Shown here: positions 1-11,243 of the stretch, in pieces
How the letters are laid out: each line of letters begins with the position of its first letter
Numbering within the stretch: the stretch's first letter is position 1
Notes under the pieces: generated by a model
Told to the model about the DNA's origin: nothing
The model's input: only the letters and a program-made list of their open reading frames with translations
Databases searched by the model: none
NCBI GenBank assembly: GCA_019137255.1
Contig: WPDH01000037.1
Span: forward strand, 1-20,022
Origin: Corinectria fuckeliana
Lineage: Eukaryota > Ascomycota > Sordariomycetes > Hypocreales > Nectriaceae
DNA: 20,022 bases
Reading direction: 5' to 3'
Program-made: the position numbers and the translations under genes

Positions 1-339
1 TATAAAATATAAGAGAAAGATTATTAATTTTAGAAATAGCTACTTAAAAAGCTAGCTATAAAATCTAGTAGTAATAAGCTAAAAGAGTATAAAAAACTAT
101 CTTAATACTCTTATAAGTCTCTTAAGAAAGATATAATAAGTATATAAATTAATAATTAGATTTATACTATATAGTTAGTAAATAATATATAAGAGTTTAT
201 AACTTATTACTAGAAAATACTTTAGTTAATTACTTACCTTTTTAAAATCTTATAAACAGAATAAAAAGACTACTTAAGTATTATATAAGACTTCTTATAG
301 TTAGACTTTATAAACTTTATAAAAAGACTATATATAAAT
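1..339 (+). repeat. Direct repeat, copy 1 (gag of A)
   Basis: Aligns base for base, without gaps, with 19684-20022. By eye I count 15 differences, every one a transition (C/T or A/G), which is the RIP signature rather than ordinary drift. The repeat runs off both window ends, so its true length is greater. Confidence 0.93.
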
Positions 340-831
340 CTAAAATAGTAAGTAATTAAACTATAAGAAAACCTTATATATTTCTAATAGGGTATAAAAT
401 AGTTACTAATAAACTATTTTAATATATAAAAATTAATTTATAACTCTTTTAGCACTAAGAAGCCTAAAAAAGATAAGATCTTAATATACTAATACTATTA
501 TAGACTATAAACTAGGGTTAAAAAGGAGCTTTAAAAACTATAAATAAATATCTTAAAGGTAAGAGAGCTAGCTTAGAAAGCTTAATAGTAATAGTAATAC
601 CTTAAAAGTAATAACTACTTAAGAAGTAATAGCTAGAAGAGAAGTAGCTTTACTAACACTTAGAAGGGTTTATAAAAGACCTAAATAATAGACTATTAGA
701 CCTGCCCTCTAAGTAAGTTAAGAACTTAAAATACTAATAAGTTAACTAATAGAGAACCTTAGCTAGCTAGTAATAATAGATAATAAGTAGTAGATAACCA
801 CTTATTAAGTTAGTTTCTTAAAGGGATTACC

Positions 832-873
832 TACTATAATTATAATAAAAAAAGATATTATACTTTAAATTAT
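832..873 (+). other. Destroyed CCHC zinc knuckle of Gag (element A)
   Basis: The frame gives Tyr-x2-Tyr-x4-Tyr-x4-Tyr with the spacing of the retroviral/gypsy Cys-x2-Cys-x4-His-x4-Cys nucleocapsid knuckle. TGT/TGC to TAT/TAC and CAT/CAC to TAT/TAC are the changes RIP makes, so all four metal ligands appear to have become tyrosine. The spacing is seen directly; the ancestral residues are inferred. Confidence 0.7.
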
Positions 874-960
874 AAGATACCCTAAAGGACTATAAGATAG
901 TTAAATAAAGAAAAGGCTACTTAAGATATAGCTACTATATAGGCTATTATAGCTTATCTT

Positions 961-1740
961 AAAAATATTAACTTATTAAAAAACAAGTAAGTATAAGAAT
1001 AATTATTATACCTCTTATGCTAAAACCTAAGCTAGTGCTAATTAGAGTAATTATATAAGGTAAAGCACTTATTATATAAGTATTTACTAAAAAAGAAGTT
1101 AAGATAAATATAAATACTTATATATAAGTTAACCTTATTAGCTAATAACTAATATAAAAGTTAAGTCTTAAGTCTAATTTAGATTAGAAGGTACTAAACC
1201 TAGCTAGCTTTAATAGGATAATTACTTTTTTCCTACTAGCCTACTAGCTAACCTTCTTCTTACTAAATTACTAAGAGTTCTCTAAGAAAGTAAAAAAGCT
1301 ATTTATAAAAGTATAATACCTAAAAGGGGCTAATAACTTACTTTTATCTATCTAAGTAATAAGAGAAGAAGGTATTATAATTAATACCTAAATATATATA
1401 TAAACTTATAAACTTATTTTAGTTTAAGACCTTATATCCTTTATAAAGAGCTTAATAGAAAATAATAAAAAGGTATTTATTATATATATTAATAGTATAC
1501 TATTACTAGATAAGTAGCTAATACTTATTCTAAAAGAGGATTTAAAGAAATAAAAAGATAATATCTTACTAGCTAAACTAGAGTTAGAAAGAGAAACCTT
1601 TAGTAAGAAAGTATTAAAAACTCTACTACTACTAAAAGAAGTAAAATACTTAATTAACTTATAACTAAAGAGGAAATCTCTACTAGGATAAATATATCTT
1701 ACTAATAAGAAGTAAGCTTAAGTTATTTATAAATATATTA
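961..1740 (+). pseudogene. N-terminal Pol region of element A (expected protease and linker)
   Basis: From about 960 the coding frame is the one later used by reverse transcriptase, integrase and chromodomain, that is -1 relative to Gag. In gypsy elements this stretch carries the aspartic protease and the linker to reverse transcriptase. I could not pick out the protease Asp-Ser/Thr-Gly site, which RIP could have erased. From about 1640 the text reads like the usual lead-in to gypsy reverse transcriptase. Stops are TAA/TAG only. Confidence 0.5.
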
Positions 1741-2400
1741 CTAAGAATATAATAAATAGTTAGATTAGATATTCTATAAGTAAAGCTAGTATACTTATTC
1801 TTTTTATAGTAAAAAAGAATAAAAAAATCTAAATCTATATAAACTATAAAGGTCTTAATACTATTATAGTGAAAAACTATTATCTATTACTATTAATTAG
1901 TAATCTATTAGATTAATTATCTAAGGTAAAATAAATCTTAAAGATTAATATTTATAATATATATTATTATATTTAGATTAAGCTAGATAACTAGTAGAAA
2001 ATTATATTTTATATAAGATATAATTATTTTAAATATACTATTATACTATTTAGATTAACTAATACTTTAGCTATATTCTAAGTATATATTTACTAAGTGC
2101 TTACTAGGTTACTAAATACTTACTATATTATATACCTAAATAATATTATTATATACTTAAAAACTAGAGAATAGTATACTAAGAATATTAAAAAGGTACT
2201 TTATAGACTATAAAGCTTCTAACTATATACTAAGCTATTAAAATATATATTCTACTAACAGAAAGTTAAGTTTCTAAGGTATATTATTACTTAGAAAGAG
2301 TTAAAAATAGACCTCTTTAAAGTCTATATAATTACTAAGTAGCTAATACTAAAAAATATTAAAAATATTTAAGTTTTTTAAGAATTTTATAACTTCTACT
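1741..2400 (+). pseudogene. Reverse transcriptase domain, Ty3/gypsy type (element A), catalytic Asp to Asn
   Basis: RNA-dependent DNA polymerase domain of the gypsy Pol polyprotein. At 1833-1859 the frame gives the remnant of the R-x-C-x-D-Y-R-x-L-N block. At 1944-1949 Ile-Asn stands where motif A has Ile-Asp. At 2133-2147 Tyr-Leu-Asn-Asn-Ile stands for the Tyr-Leu-Asp-Asp-Ile active site. Motif B is still readable around 2040-2075 (Phe-Arg-Leu-Thr-Asn, normally Phe-Gly-Leu-Thr-Asn). All three catalytic aspartates have become Asn by TpG to TpA change, and numerous TAA/TAG stops interrupt the frame. Order and motifs identify the family firmly; activity is impossible. Confidence 0.92.
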
Positions 2401-2449
2401 AGAAGTTTATTATAAAGTACTTTAAAATTACTACCCTCTTAACAGCCTA

Positions 2450-2960
2450 GCTAAAATAAGATAAAAAGGCTAAAAGGTTTTAATAGAGAGAGAAAAAGAA
2501 AATAGTATTTTAAACTCTTAAGTGTGTATTCTACTTAGTAACTATTTTATAATATTAAGACCTTACTAAGTATATATAAGTAAAAATAAATATATTCTTA
2601 TAAGTAATCTTAAAGATCTTAATATAACTATTTAATAATTAATAAAGACTTATTACTTATATATTATATAAGCTTATAAATATAAAGTAATAGTAAGACA
2701 TAAAGTAATAAGAGCTATTAGCTATTATTAAAAGCCTTAAGCACTAAAGCTATTACCTACTAAGACTTTTAGATAGGTTTTTTTTACTAATAGACTATAT
2801 AGCACTTAAGAGAGTAATTATTATACTAGTATAAAACCTCTAAGAAAGGCTTACTTATTAGATATATAAGTTAGTACCTTTTAACTTTAATATTAAATAC
2901 TATCTTAAGATTTAAAATCTTATAAATAGACTATTAAGATATCTTAACTATATAAAGGGT
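2450..2960 (+). pseudogene. Ty3/gypsy RNase H domain (element A)
   Basis: RNase H of the gypsy Pol, which removes the RNA template during reverse transcription. It follows reverse transcriptase in the same frame. The first catalytic Asp (in the usual E-T-D-A-S block) is Asn at 2589-2591. Around 2860-2960 the frame matches the usual end of this domain, a Phe-x-Ile-x-Tyr stretch followed by the remnant of the A-D-x-L-S-R block. Stops are RIP type. Confidence 0.8.
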
Positions 2961-3530
2961 AAGATTAGCTATAATAATATACTACCTACTCTTATAATAA
3001 AGCTATAAATAGTTAAAAATCTACTACTAAATATATAATAAATAATTACTAATATTAAAAGTAAGATAAAAACTATAAGAGTATATATATAAGTAGTATA
3101 AGTAAGTCTTAAAGACCTTATAAGATAATAAGTCTAAAAAGAGCACCTCTTATCTTAAACTCTTTAGGAAGACTAGAGAAGTTAAATATAAAAAGTGTTT
3201 ATCTCTATAGTTATCTAAGCCTAAAGACAGACTAGTATAACCTAAGAGTAGTTAGAGAATACTTAGTGAGAAATAGCCTATTAAGAAAGCTAAGAGAACT
3301 CTACTAGAGCTAGAATTATTAATCTAAAGTAATATATCTTATATTAAATTATAAGAGAGCTTATAAAAAGTGAAATAATATTCTTATTATAACTCTTATT
3401 ATACTTAAAAAAACTAGTTAGAGAACTATAAGCTAATAATTAGTTCTATTAATAATAGTTAGTAAGAGTATAATAAATAGCTAGTAAGCTAAATTACTAC
3501 TTTTATAATTAAAATAAAATCTTATTTTTT
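2961..3530 (+). pseudogene. Pol linker between RNase H and integrase (element A)
   Basis: Hydrophilic, low-complexity continuation of the Pol frame with many TAA/TAG stops. No motif is recognised here. Length and position fit the variable linker before the integrase zinc domain in gypsy chromoviruses. Confidence 0.55.
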
Positions 3531-4300
3531 AAGAGTAGACTAGTAATTTCTATATAAGAGGTATTAAGACTTAAAATCTTATACTAATATTATAATAATC
3601 TTAAAGTAAGATATATAAGAACTATAAAGATATTAGAACTTATTAGTAGAAAGTTTTATTAGAATAAGATTAGAAAAGATATAGCTAAGTATATAACTAG
3701 CTGCTAACTATACTAAGAGGTAAAAATCTTAAAGTATAAGTCTTATAAATATTTATAATTACTCTTAATATTATTATATCTATTCTAAGAAATTAGTATA
3801 AATTTTATTATAAGTTTATTAAATAGTATATAAGTAGATAGTAAGAAATATAATATGATTTTAGTAATTATATACTATATAATAAAATATATAATATTTA
3901 TTTCTTATAAGAAGATTATAATAATAGCTTAATTAGTATAAGTACTTTATAAGTAAGTAAAATATAAGTTTAGAAGTCTTAAAGAGATTATAAGTAATAA
4001 AAATAAGCTTCTTATAAGCTAATTTTAAAAAGATCTTATAATTAAAAGGGTAACCTATTAGTAACTATCTATTATATACTACTTATAGACTAATAGCTAA
4101 ACAGAGAGAATAAACTAAGCTATAAAAAAATATCTATAAATCTATATAAGAAAGTCTCTTAAAAGATAAATAGTATAATTACTAAAAGTAGAATTTATAT
4201 ATAATAATAGTTAATATAATAGTATTAGTATATCTCTAATATAAGCCTTATATAAATACTACCTAAAAGTAGTAAAGTATATATTATAACACTTAAAAAC
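3531..4300 (+). pseudogene. Integrase (HHCC zinc domain plus DDE core) of element A
   Basis: Enzyme that joins retrotransposon cDNA to host DNA. The N-terminal HHCC finger is visible as Tyr (3591-3593), Tyr (3612-3614), Cys (3702-3704, retained) and Tyr (3711-3713), in place of His, His, Cys, Cys. The core shows Ile-Asn-Phe-Ile at about 3798-3809 for the first Asp block, Ser-Asn-Lys-Asn at 3993-4004 for the Ser-Asp-Arg-Gly block, and Gln-Thr-Glu-Arg-Ile-Asn around 4098-4112, where the catalytic Glu (4104-4106) is kept. It lies in the same frame as reverse transcriptase. Two of the three DDE residues and three of the four zinc ligands are lost. Confidence 0.9.
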
Positions 4301-4680
4301 TACTATATAAGAAGTAACTAAGCATATTAAAACTTTTTACTAAGTGTATAATAAGACTTATAAGTACTAGAAATAAGTAATAAAAGCTTAAGCTAAGAAC
4401 TATAATAAAAGATATCTTAAATAAAAATACTAAGCAGAATAAGTAGTAAGACTATTTATATATAACTTCTAATTTAAATATAAGAAATTAGTATTTAAGT
4501 TTATTTAGGTTATAATAGCTAAAAGAGTTAGAAAATAAGCTTATTAAGTTTACCTACTAGAATAATACTATAAGATATATAATATATTTTTAGTCTTACT
4601 TATTAAACTATAAAAAGATATATATAAAACACTTAATAAATACTTAATAACTCTCTTAGAACTTAAAGAAAAAGAGAATA
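4301..4680 (+). pseudogene. Integrase C-terminal region leading to the chromodomain (element A)
   Basis: Continuation of the Pol frame. Around 4490-4590 it follows the typical gypsy integrase C-terminal module (a lysine-rich block, then Ala-Tyr-x-Val-Tyr-Leu-x-Glu, then His/Tyr-Asn-Ile-Phe). This module precedes the chromodomain in fungal chromoviruses. RIP-type stops are throughout. Confidence 0.75.
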
Positions 4681-4835
4681 AGTAAAAAGTTAAAAAAATT
4701 ATTATAAATAAGAAAATAAGAAAGAAAACCTTTTACTTAGTAAAATAAATAAGATAGCTAATAGAATATAATACTTAAAAACTTATAATTTACTTAGAAA
4801 ATATAATAAAGATAGTATAGTAATATTACTAATAA
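4681..4835 (+). pseudogene. Chromodomain at the Pol C-terminus (element A)
   Basis: Chromodomains on chromoviral integrases bind modified histone tails and steer insertion into heterochromatin. The frame gives Phe-Tyr-Leu-Val-Lys-stop (Trp lost) from 4731, then Glu-Tyr-Asn-Thr-stop-Lys-Leu and Tyr-Leu-Glu-Asn. This corresponds to the Y-x-V-K-W ... E-x-N-T-W-E/K-P ... H-L-x-N-A core. The Trp residues of the aromatic cage have become stops. The same module from element B is at 13650-13830. Confidence 0.88.
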
Positions 4836-5640
4836 TAAAAATATATATATAAAAAATAAGATAATAAGAATCTCTAATAATAGGTAAAAACCTAATAATA
4901 ACTAGGTGATAAATACTTATCTTCTTTTAACCTAAATATAAACTTAAATAACTAAACTACTAAAACCTTAAATAAAAGCTACTTAAAACTATAAAAGAAA
5001 CTAGATTATAAACTAAACTAATAATAAAAAGTTAAGCTTAGAAAGAAATATAATAAACCTAACTATTATAATAAGACTAGACTTTTTTCTTCTTCTTATT
5101 ATTCTTCTTATTCTACTCTTAGTAAGCTTACTTCTAAAGTTATTCCTCCTCTAAGTATTACTACTTAGCTATAATATATTTTACTTTAGAACAAGTAAGA
5201 GCTTCTCTTTTAGGATTCTAAATAAGTAGCTAGTAGTTATAAGAAGTATAAAAAGAGGTATAAAAAAAGGCTAAAAAATAAACTAAACTATAATAAAAAG
5301 AATTACTAAATATATTATTATTATATACTAAGCTCTTATTATTATAAGAATAATTAAGAGCTAGTTAGTTACTATAATAAAAAGGTATTATACTTATAAA
5401 AAAAACAAATAGCTTAAAAGTCTTATTATTATAATACTAAATAATAGAGGCTTAAATAGCCTTAGAAAAATTATTAGAGAAAGTATAAGTAAAACTCTTA
5501 TTAGATACCCTAATAGTAGGTATATACTTAGTGACTATTAGGGTATAAAAAGCTAATAATAAGAGTTAGAAGATAAAGTTATTATAGTAATATAAGAGTA
5601 TTATTATTATTATTATTATTATACTATTCTAACTAATTTA
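4836..5640 (+). pseudogene. Post-chromodomain tail of Pol (element A)
   Basis: After the chromodomain the frame continues as a low-complexity Lys/Ser/Tyr/Asn-rich tail with RIP-type stops, including a serine-rich run near 5080-5110. Gypsy chromoviruses often have poorly conserved tails here. The assignment is by continuity only. It ends near 5640, where base composition changes sharply. Confidence 0.45.
5599..5632. repeat. TTA/TAT trinucleotide microsatellite
   Basis: An uninterrupted run of about eleven TAT/TTA units lies immediately left of the shift from AT-saturated to GC-richer sequence. Confidence 0.85.
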
Positions 5641-5972
5641 GGTTACTTAGACCCCCTTCTGTTAATAAGTAAAACTGTATAAGTAGCTTAAGTGTTACTA
5701 AGGTGAGGCTAGAGCTACTTTAGCCAGATAAAACCCCTCTTCTTCTCTTATTATTATATCTCTAAAAACTAAGATTAGTCTCTTAACTAACTTACCTAGT
5801 GCTCTCCCGCTAGAGTTTTAAGCCTAAGGTAATCTTAAAAAGAGAGAGACTTAGTCCTAAGTAAGAGAAAGGAATTTATATAGTAAAGGTTCTAAGTGAA
5901 AGTTTTATAGGGTAAAAAAACCCTAAGGTGTTATATATATATATATACGCCTTACTTAAGGTCTCTTATCTT
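5640..5972 (+). promoter_or_regulatory. Leader of the island ORF: hairpin and TATA run, otherwise no gene
   Basis: This stretch lies upstream of the ATG at 5973. It holds a perfect 6-bp hairpin (5908-5913 with 5920-5925, loop of six A) and an alternating TA run at 5931-5947, about 25-40 bases before the ATG. A TATA-like promoter element is possible, but TA runs are abundant in RIPed DNA, so this is weak inference. Confidence 0.3.
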
Positions 5973-7199
5973 ATGATTGTTTCTTATTCTTCTTTTTTTC
6001 TTATTATTAATTATAACCTAGGCTCTTATGCCTATCCTGGTAAGTACTATATTATTTCTTTATCTTTTTAATATCAGACTAATATTACTTTAAGCCTTAT
6101 TGTTTATTTTTAAAAATTTTTATCTTTATAATGTTAGAAACACCCTCTATCCTTAAGGCGAGCTTATCACCTACTAAGTAAGACTGCCTCTTATACTAAG
6201 CGGAAGTATATATTAAGGTGTAAGTATTCTCTAGGTCTTCTTAGGGTCTAATTAGTCTCAGATTAGTATTATACTAATATTTTTTAGTGCTATACCTTAT
6301 AAGAAATATTTATCTTGTTTAGCATTAAGGTATTTTAACTATATTTATAGTCTAGTAGCTAGTAAGTTATTAGAATAGTATTAGGTTAGTATTATAATAG
6401 GCTTATTCTTTTAGGTTTAATCTCCACAAAGTGTCTTTAGTGCTATCACTCTAAGGGGGTATATAAGTAGGTGAGTATTTATTTATAGGTCCTCAGATTA
6501 GTATTAGTGCTAACTTATATAGCTTACAGATCCTAATTAGCTGGCTACTTCTGCTAGTGTTATCCCTATATGTTATATCTTAGTTATCACCCTTAGTGTT
6601 ATACCTAAAAATACTAAGAAGGAGAAGCAGGTAAGTTTAAGGTGGCCTCTAACTAAGGTTAAGCTAACCTCTTTTCTTAGGCCTACTATAATAAGCAGGA
6701 TAAGTTTATTAGTTTAATTTAACACGCTTAGCAAGCTCACAAGTTTAGCGCTAAGGCTAAGACTCAGGCTTAATATAGTATTACTATAGGCTTAGTTAGG
6801 GCTGTTATTATAAGGCCTTCTAGACTCTTATATACTAGAGGGGATTTCTGTCCCTAACTTAAGAGCGAGGCGGTTATATTATCCTCTAGTACTCCTACTA
6901 GTAATAGGGGTGCTAAAGAGTATTATAACCCTGCTGACTTAACTATAGTCTAGTATCTAGCTAATAAGCTTAATTATCTGTAAGATAGTATTAATAAGTT
7001 GTTTAGTAAAGTTTAGGAGGGTTAAAAGGTTATATACTAATTCCTCCACAAATATTACTATATTATATATCTAATTAGTCTTATCCTAGTATTAGTTAGT
7101 ACTAATAACTTTTAGCACTATAAGGTTTTAGGGAATTTAGGTGATAAGGCTGGGATCACCCTAGAGGTTAAGCTACTTTATAGCAGGCCTGCTCTCTCT

Positions 7200-7208
7200 C
7201 CCCCCCCC
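7200..7208 (+). repeat. Homopolymer C tract (9 C)
   Basis: Nine consecutive C after a CT-rich stretch, inside the island ORF. RIP does not act on CpC, so such a tract can survive. It is also a likely slippage and sequencing-error site that could shift the reading frame. Confidence 0.9.
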
Positions 7209-10200
7209 GCTTAGTTGTATTAAAAGAGGATTAGTCTTAGGCTGGTATTATATTAGGTGGTATAGTTTTAGAGGGGAGTTCTTTCCTGCTTTTATCTTTA
7301 TTATTATGCTAGTTACTAGTTAATAATTTGTAGTATAATATAAGCCCGCTTAGGTGAAGAAATATTAGCCCTCTAACTTTAGTTTAAGCTTAGAACTCGC
7401 TCTTTTACTATATAAATATAAATATATATAAGTATAAAGATATATTAATTAGTTTAGTAGTTAACTTAGTGAGGTTAACTATTCTCCCCTAAGTAGGGCT
7501 CAGAGGGGGATCAGGTTAAACTTATTATCCTCTCACTTCTGGTGGAGGTGGGTAGTATAGTCAAATTGTTTAAGTCTGCTTAGGTAAAGAAGCCACTTTG
7601 CTAGGGTTTAGGCTAGTCCTAGTTTAGTAGCAGTTTATTTAAAGTTTAAGATAATACTAGTAGACTAGTAGAGTTCTTAGTGTTTAGTAGTAAGATTCTA
7701 GCAAAAAGCTACCAGGTGGTAAGAGGTTTTATTTCTGCGGCTATAAGAGCACTAAGCTAAGATTAACCTAGAGATATAATATTATAGAAGGTAAGCTTAA
7801 AGGCTAATATAGCCTGTTTAGGCTTAAATTAAGATTAAGAATTTAGCTTTCTTAAGAGTTTTATATATTTTTAGAATTTTTCGTTTAGGTTTATATTCTA
7901 CAGGTAGGTATTATCTTACTCTTAAGGTGTTAGCTATATTAGCTTTATAGTGCTACCTATCTGTTTATTTTAAGATTAACATAGTATTTAGGTCCTTCTT
8001 ATAGTCTTCTAGAGCCACTTAGTGCTTTTCTAAGGTATTTAGGGTTTCTAAGCTGTAAAGAGGGCAGGTTAATCTTGTTTATAAGTAGTGTTAGACACCT
8101 ACTAAGGCATCTCTAAGCTTTTAGCCTAAACTAAAGAGCTTTAGGTTCTTATAGAACTAGGCGGTTTTTATGTTTAGCTATAGGTTAAGAGGGGTAATAT
8201 AGGCTTTACTATGTAGGTGTTAAGACAGGGTTAATTTGTATACTCTTATAACTCTTTAGAGGCAGGCTCTTTTAAGAGTGACTAGAGATTAGGCTAGGCC
8301 CTTAGGTTTATTATCCTTTTTAGTTAGGGTATGCTAGATAACTAATCTGTGACTTACAGCTATATAAATAACTATAAGATAGATAACTTAAGTATAAGTA
8401 AGCTAAGGTCTAGCTATAGATAAGACAAGCTTGTCTAGAGAGAAGTATTAGGTTTTTATCTTCTTTTTAATAGCCTCTTTATATTTCTTTTATGTGAGCT
8501 TTTAGTGGAAAATCACACTAAGAACCTAGACCTCGCTTTAGGGGCAGATAGTTCTTATGCTAATATTAAGGCTGCCTTTAATAAGGCTGTGTCTAGTATT
8601 AAAACAGACTAGCTTGTATTTTGCTAGGTTAAAAGTAAGACTGTGGGATTTTAACTATTTAAGGCAGATATTATAAGCGGCTTAGAGTTAGGTATAAGTC
8701 ACTATAATAAAGTTGCTAAACACAAGTAGGTGTATATTATCTGTAAATATAATAGTATTAGTACTTTTAACCTTTTCTAAGGCCTTATAAAGGTTAGCTA
8801 TATAGAGGATAAAAAGGATAAGTAAGAGAAGGGAACCCTAGGGGACTTCTATCTAGGGTTAGATTAGGGCTGACTTAATACTATTAATAGATAGTTAGGT
8901 TTCCTAATCACTCAGGAAGGTTATAAGCTAGTTTAGGATCTAAGAGGGAAAACCTTTATTTTAGAGCGTCTAGATAAGCTTCTTATAAGAGACTATATTA
9001 AAAGTGCTAGTGATATCTAGGTAGAGTATTAAGTAGACCCCGCCTAGGCCTTATATTATTAGGATTTAGTTAGTAAGAGTGAAGATAGCTAAGTTAACTA
9101 AGCAGTTAAGCCTATTACTATATTAGGCATCTAAGAGTAAGGATTTTTATATAGCTATATATTAAAGGCGATTCGTAATAAGTTTCTCTAGTATCTTCTC
9201 TAGTGTTAAGAGTAAGACTATAAGTTGTTATAATACTATCTTAGTGAGGGGTTTCTTTACCTTAGGGATAACTACTATGTTAGAGGTTTAGAACGCCTTT
9301 AGAAAGTGTTTAAGATAAAAGCTAGCCTTAGCCAGGAGGGCTATCTTCTTTATAAGGCTTTTCCCTTCTAAGCTAAGAAGGCTATTTAAGATCCTATCTA
9401 GCCTTATAGCTTTCTAATTTTAGGTATTTTTAATAATTTCCTAGACTAAAAGGTAGTATACCTCCTGTCTTATCTTAAAGGGAGGTTAGTTTAAGGTAGT
9501 ATTATTATCTTTAGTGAGAGAGAGAGATAGTAAGAAGAATTTCCTTAAGAGGGCTACTACTTTTTCTTTAGTAGTTAAAACAGAAAAGCCGTCTAAAAGC
9601 TTAAGAGGTAGTATTATACTTAGGCTTAGAGTCTTCTAGCTCTTAGCTTAAGCCTATTTAGCTATATGCTAGGCTCTGCCTTTCTTAGGTATTATTTCGT
9701 GAAGGGTATATTACTAGGCGGATATATATATATAGCGGATAGCTCTTTGTTTTGTTCTTAAGGCTTCTTAGAGTATAGTTAAGATAACCTTGTTCTAGCA
9801 GTAATATTAGGTCTAGTAGGCCTATCTTTCCTAAAGAACTGCTTCTTAAGCAGGTTTATTCCACTAGGTATTCTTTAGGGTTCTACCTTTTATAAGAGAG
9901 GTACTATTTAAACTGACCTCTATTAGGTCTTAGACTAATATATTAGTATAAGAGTCTAGCTCTTCTGTTATTATTAAGTTTATTAGCTATAAGAGGTGTA
10001 TAAAATTAGCTAAAGCTTAAAAGGTATCTAAAAGCTTCTAGTTTAGTCTTAGAGTAATATAGAGATAAGCTCTAGAGGTAAGAATTTAATAGCTAAAGGG
10101 TAGGTGGTTAAAGCCCCTAAAAGGGGGGATACTAGTATATTAGATATAGGCTCCCCTTAAGAACTAGGTCAGATTAATAGCTGATTTAGTATTATTTCCC

Positions 10201-10922
10201 TCTTACTATAAGATTATACTAAGAGGGTTTAAAAGGGAGAGGTCTTAAGATTTAGCAAGTTTTATAAGTTAGATAGCTCTTATATAGAGGTTCTAAAGGG
10301 ATCCTTATGCTTAGTGATATAAATTAAAGTCCCTAGTGAGCACTACTAGGTATTAGGGGGAGATTATTTTAAGGTTAAGAAGAGGGGTTTCTTAGCAGGT
10401 AGTTTATTTATTTAGAGGGGAAGAAGAGTAAACTAAGAAAATAGAGATTACTTAGTTATCTCCTAAGTTAATATCAGCTTAGTACTAGTCTGGTTCTGCT
10501 ATATAGTCTAGTATTCTTAAGTCACTGTAAATATAAAGAACTGCTCTTTAGGGGCTATCTAGGGCTTAAATAATAGTATAGCTGCTAAGCTTTAAGACGG
10601 GAGCGCTAGTAGTATAAAGGTATAGCTCTTATATTATAAGGATATCAGCTTAGGTTTCCCCTCTAAGAAGAGATTAGAAGGTTACTTATGTTTTCCTAAT
10701 ATTCTATTAGATAAGTTGTAATAATATTAGTTATTTCTTAGGTCTATCTTATTAGTCTTAGTCTTAGGTATTATTAGGGTTAGCTTATAAGAAGAAAGTA
10801 AGAGTAGAAGTATTATAATTTAGTTAGTATCTATTTCTATTATAGTAAGTTATACTATAAGCAGGGTTAAAAAGGTATTATCTAAGGTGATTACTAGGGT
10901 AGTATTTCCTAGGGGAAGTAAA

Positions 10923-10932
10923 GGGGGGGGGG
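10923..10932 (+). repeat. Homopolymer G tract (10 G)
   Basis: Ten consecutive G inside the island ORF about 310 bases before the apparent frame change. An error in tract length here would mimic a frameshift, although the frame still reads well just after it. Confidence 0.9.
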
Positions 10933-11236
10933 TTAAGCTGAAGAAAGTATTAAGTTGTTAGTTCTGCTTTACTGTATTTATACTGCCTCTAGGGCGACCT
11001 GGGCCTAGTCTTAAGATATTAGCTAGAGGGGTAGGTTTTTAGAGGAGTAAAGCTTATTTTCTCTTAACTATATTCTATCTGTTGTTTTTATCTAGGTTAG
11101 TTTAGGCGTTAAGGTTATAGCAGGATTAGGGGTTATATATAGTGTTAAAGCGGTAAGGTTAGTTAATATATACTAACTTTGCAGCTAACAGTTTAGCACT
11201 TTAGATTAGGCAGCTTTTTTACTATACTAGGTAGCC

Positions 11237-11243
11237 TTTTTTA
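11237..11243 (+). promoter_or_regulatory. Candidate -1 ribosomal frameshift heptamer TTTTTTA
   Basis: The heptamer is phased T-TTT-TTA in the frame of the 5973 ORF, matching the X-XXY-YYZ rule and identical to the well-known retroviral slippery sequence. Two TAG codons follow within 15 bases in the zero frame, and the -1 frame is protein-like from here to 12443. The phase and frame change are seen; function is inference. An old one-base deletion or an intron would look similar. Confidence 0.35.

Larger units (their letters stand above)
1..960 (+). pseudogene. Gag of gypsy element A, 5'-truncated by the window edge, RIP-inactivated
   Basis: Structural Gag protein (particle assembly and RNA binding) of a Ty3/gypsy retrotransposon. 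Reading from base 1 in the first frame gives a hydrophilic Lys/Glu-rich protein interrupted only by TAA/TAG, the codons RIP makes from Gln and Trp codons. A CCHC knuckle lies in the same frame at 832-873. The first 339 bases recur at 19684-20022 inside the gag of copy C, which places this start about 740 bases inside the element, so the 5' LTR of A should lie just upstream of the window. Pol follows in the -1 frame relative to Gag. No functional start or open frame survives. Assignment to Gag rests on position and the zinc knuckle; the N-terminal part has no motif I recognise. Confidence 0.75.

Noticed and set aside
1..5640. Intact host genes or tRNA genes in the AT-rich flanks
   Set aside because: Every frame is broken by TAA/TAG at short intervals, and no cloverleaf or A/B-box combination was seen.
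5908..5925. Telomere-like TAGGG/CCCTA motif
   Set aside because: Only single units arranged as an inverted repeat, no tandem array.
7720..7760. Zinc knuckle suggested by a Phe-Cys-Gly reading near 7730
   Set aside because: It is not in the frame of the long ORF and lacks the Cys-x2-Cys-x4-His-x4-Cys spacing.
8434..9560. Helitron Rep/helicase or a viral L-type polymerase in the island
   Set aside because: Size is compatible, but I could not find a Walker A, Rep or polymerase GDN/GDD-type motif. A lone Arg-Gly-Lys-Thr near 8948 lacks the proper spacing for a P-loop.
11212..11222. Earlier T run as frameshift site (CTTTTTTAC)
   Set aside because: In the zero frame the phase gives CTT-TTT-TAC, which does not satisfy X-XXY-YYZ. 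The run at 11237-11243 does.
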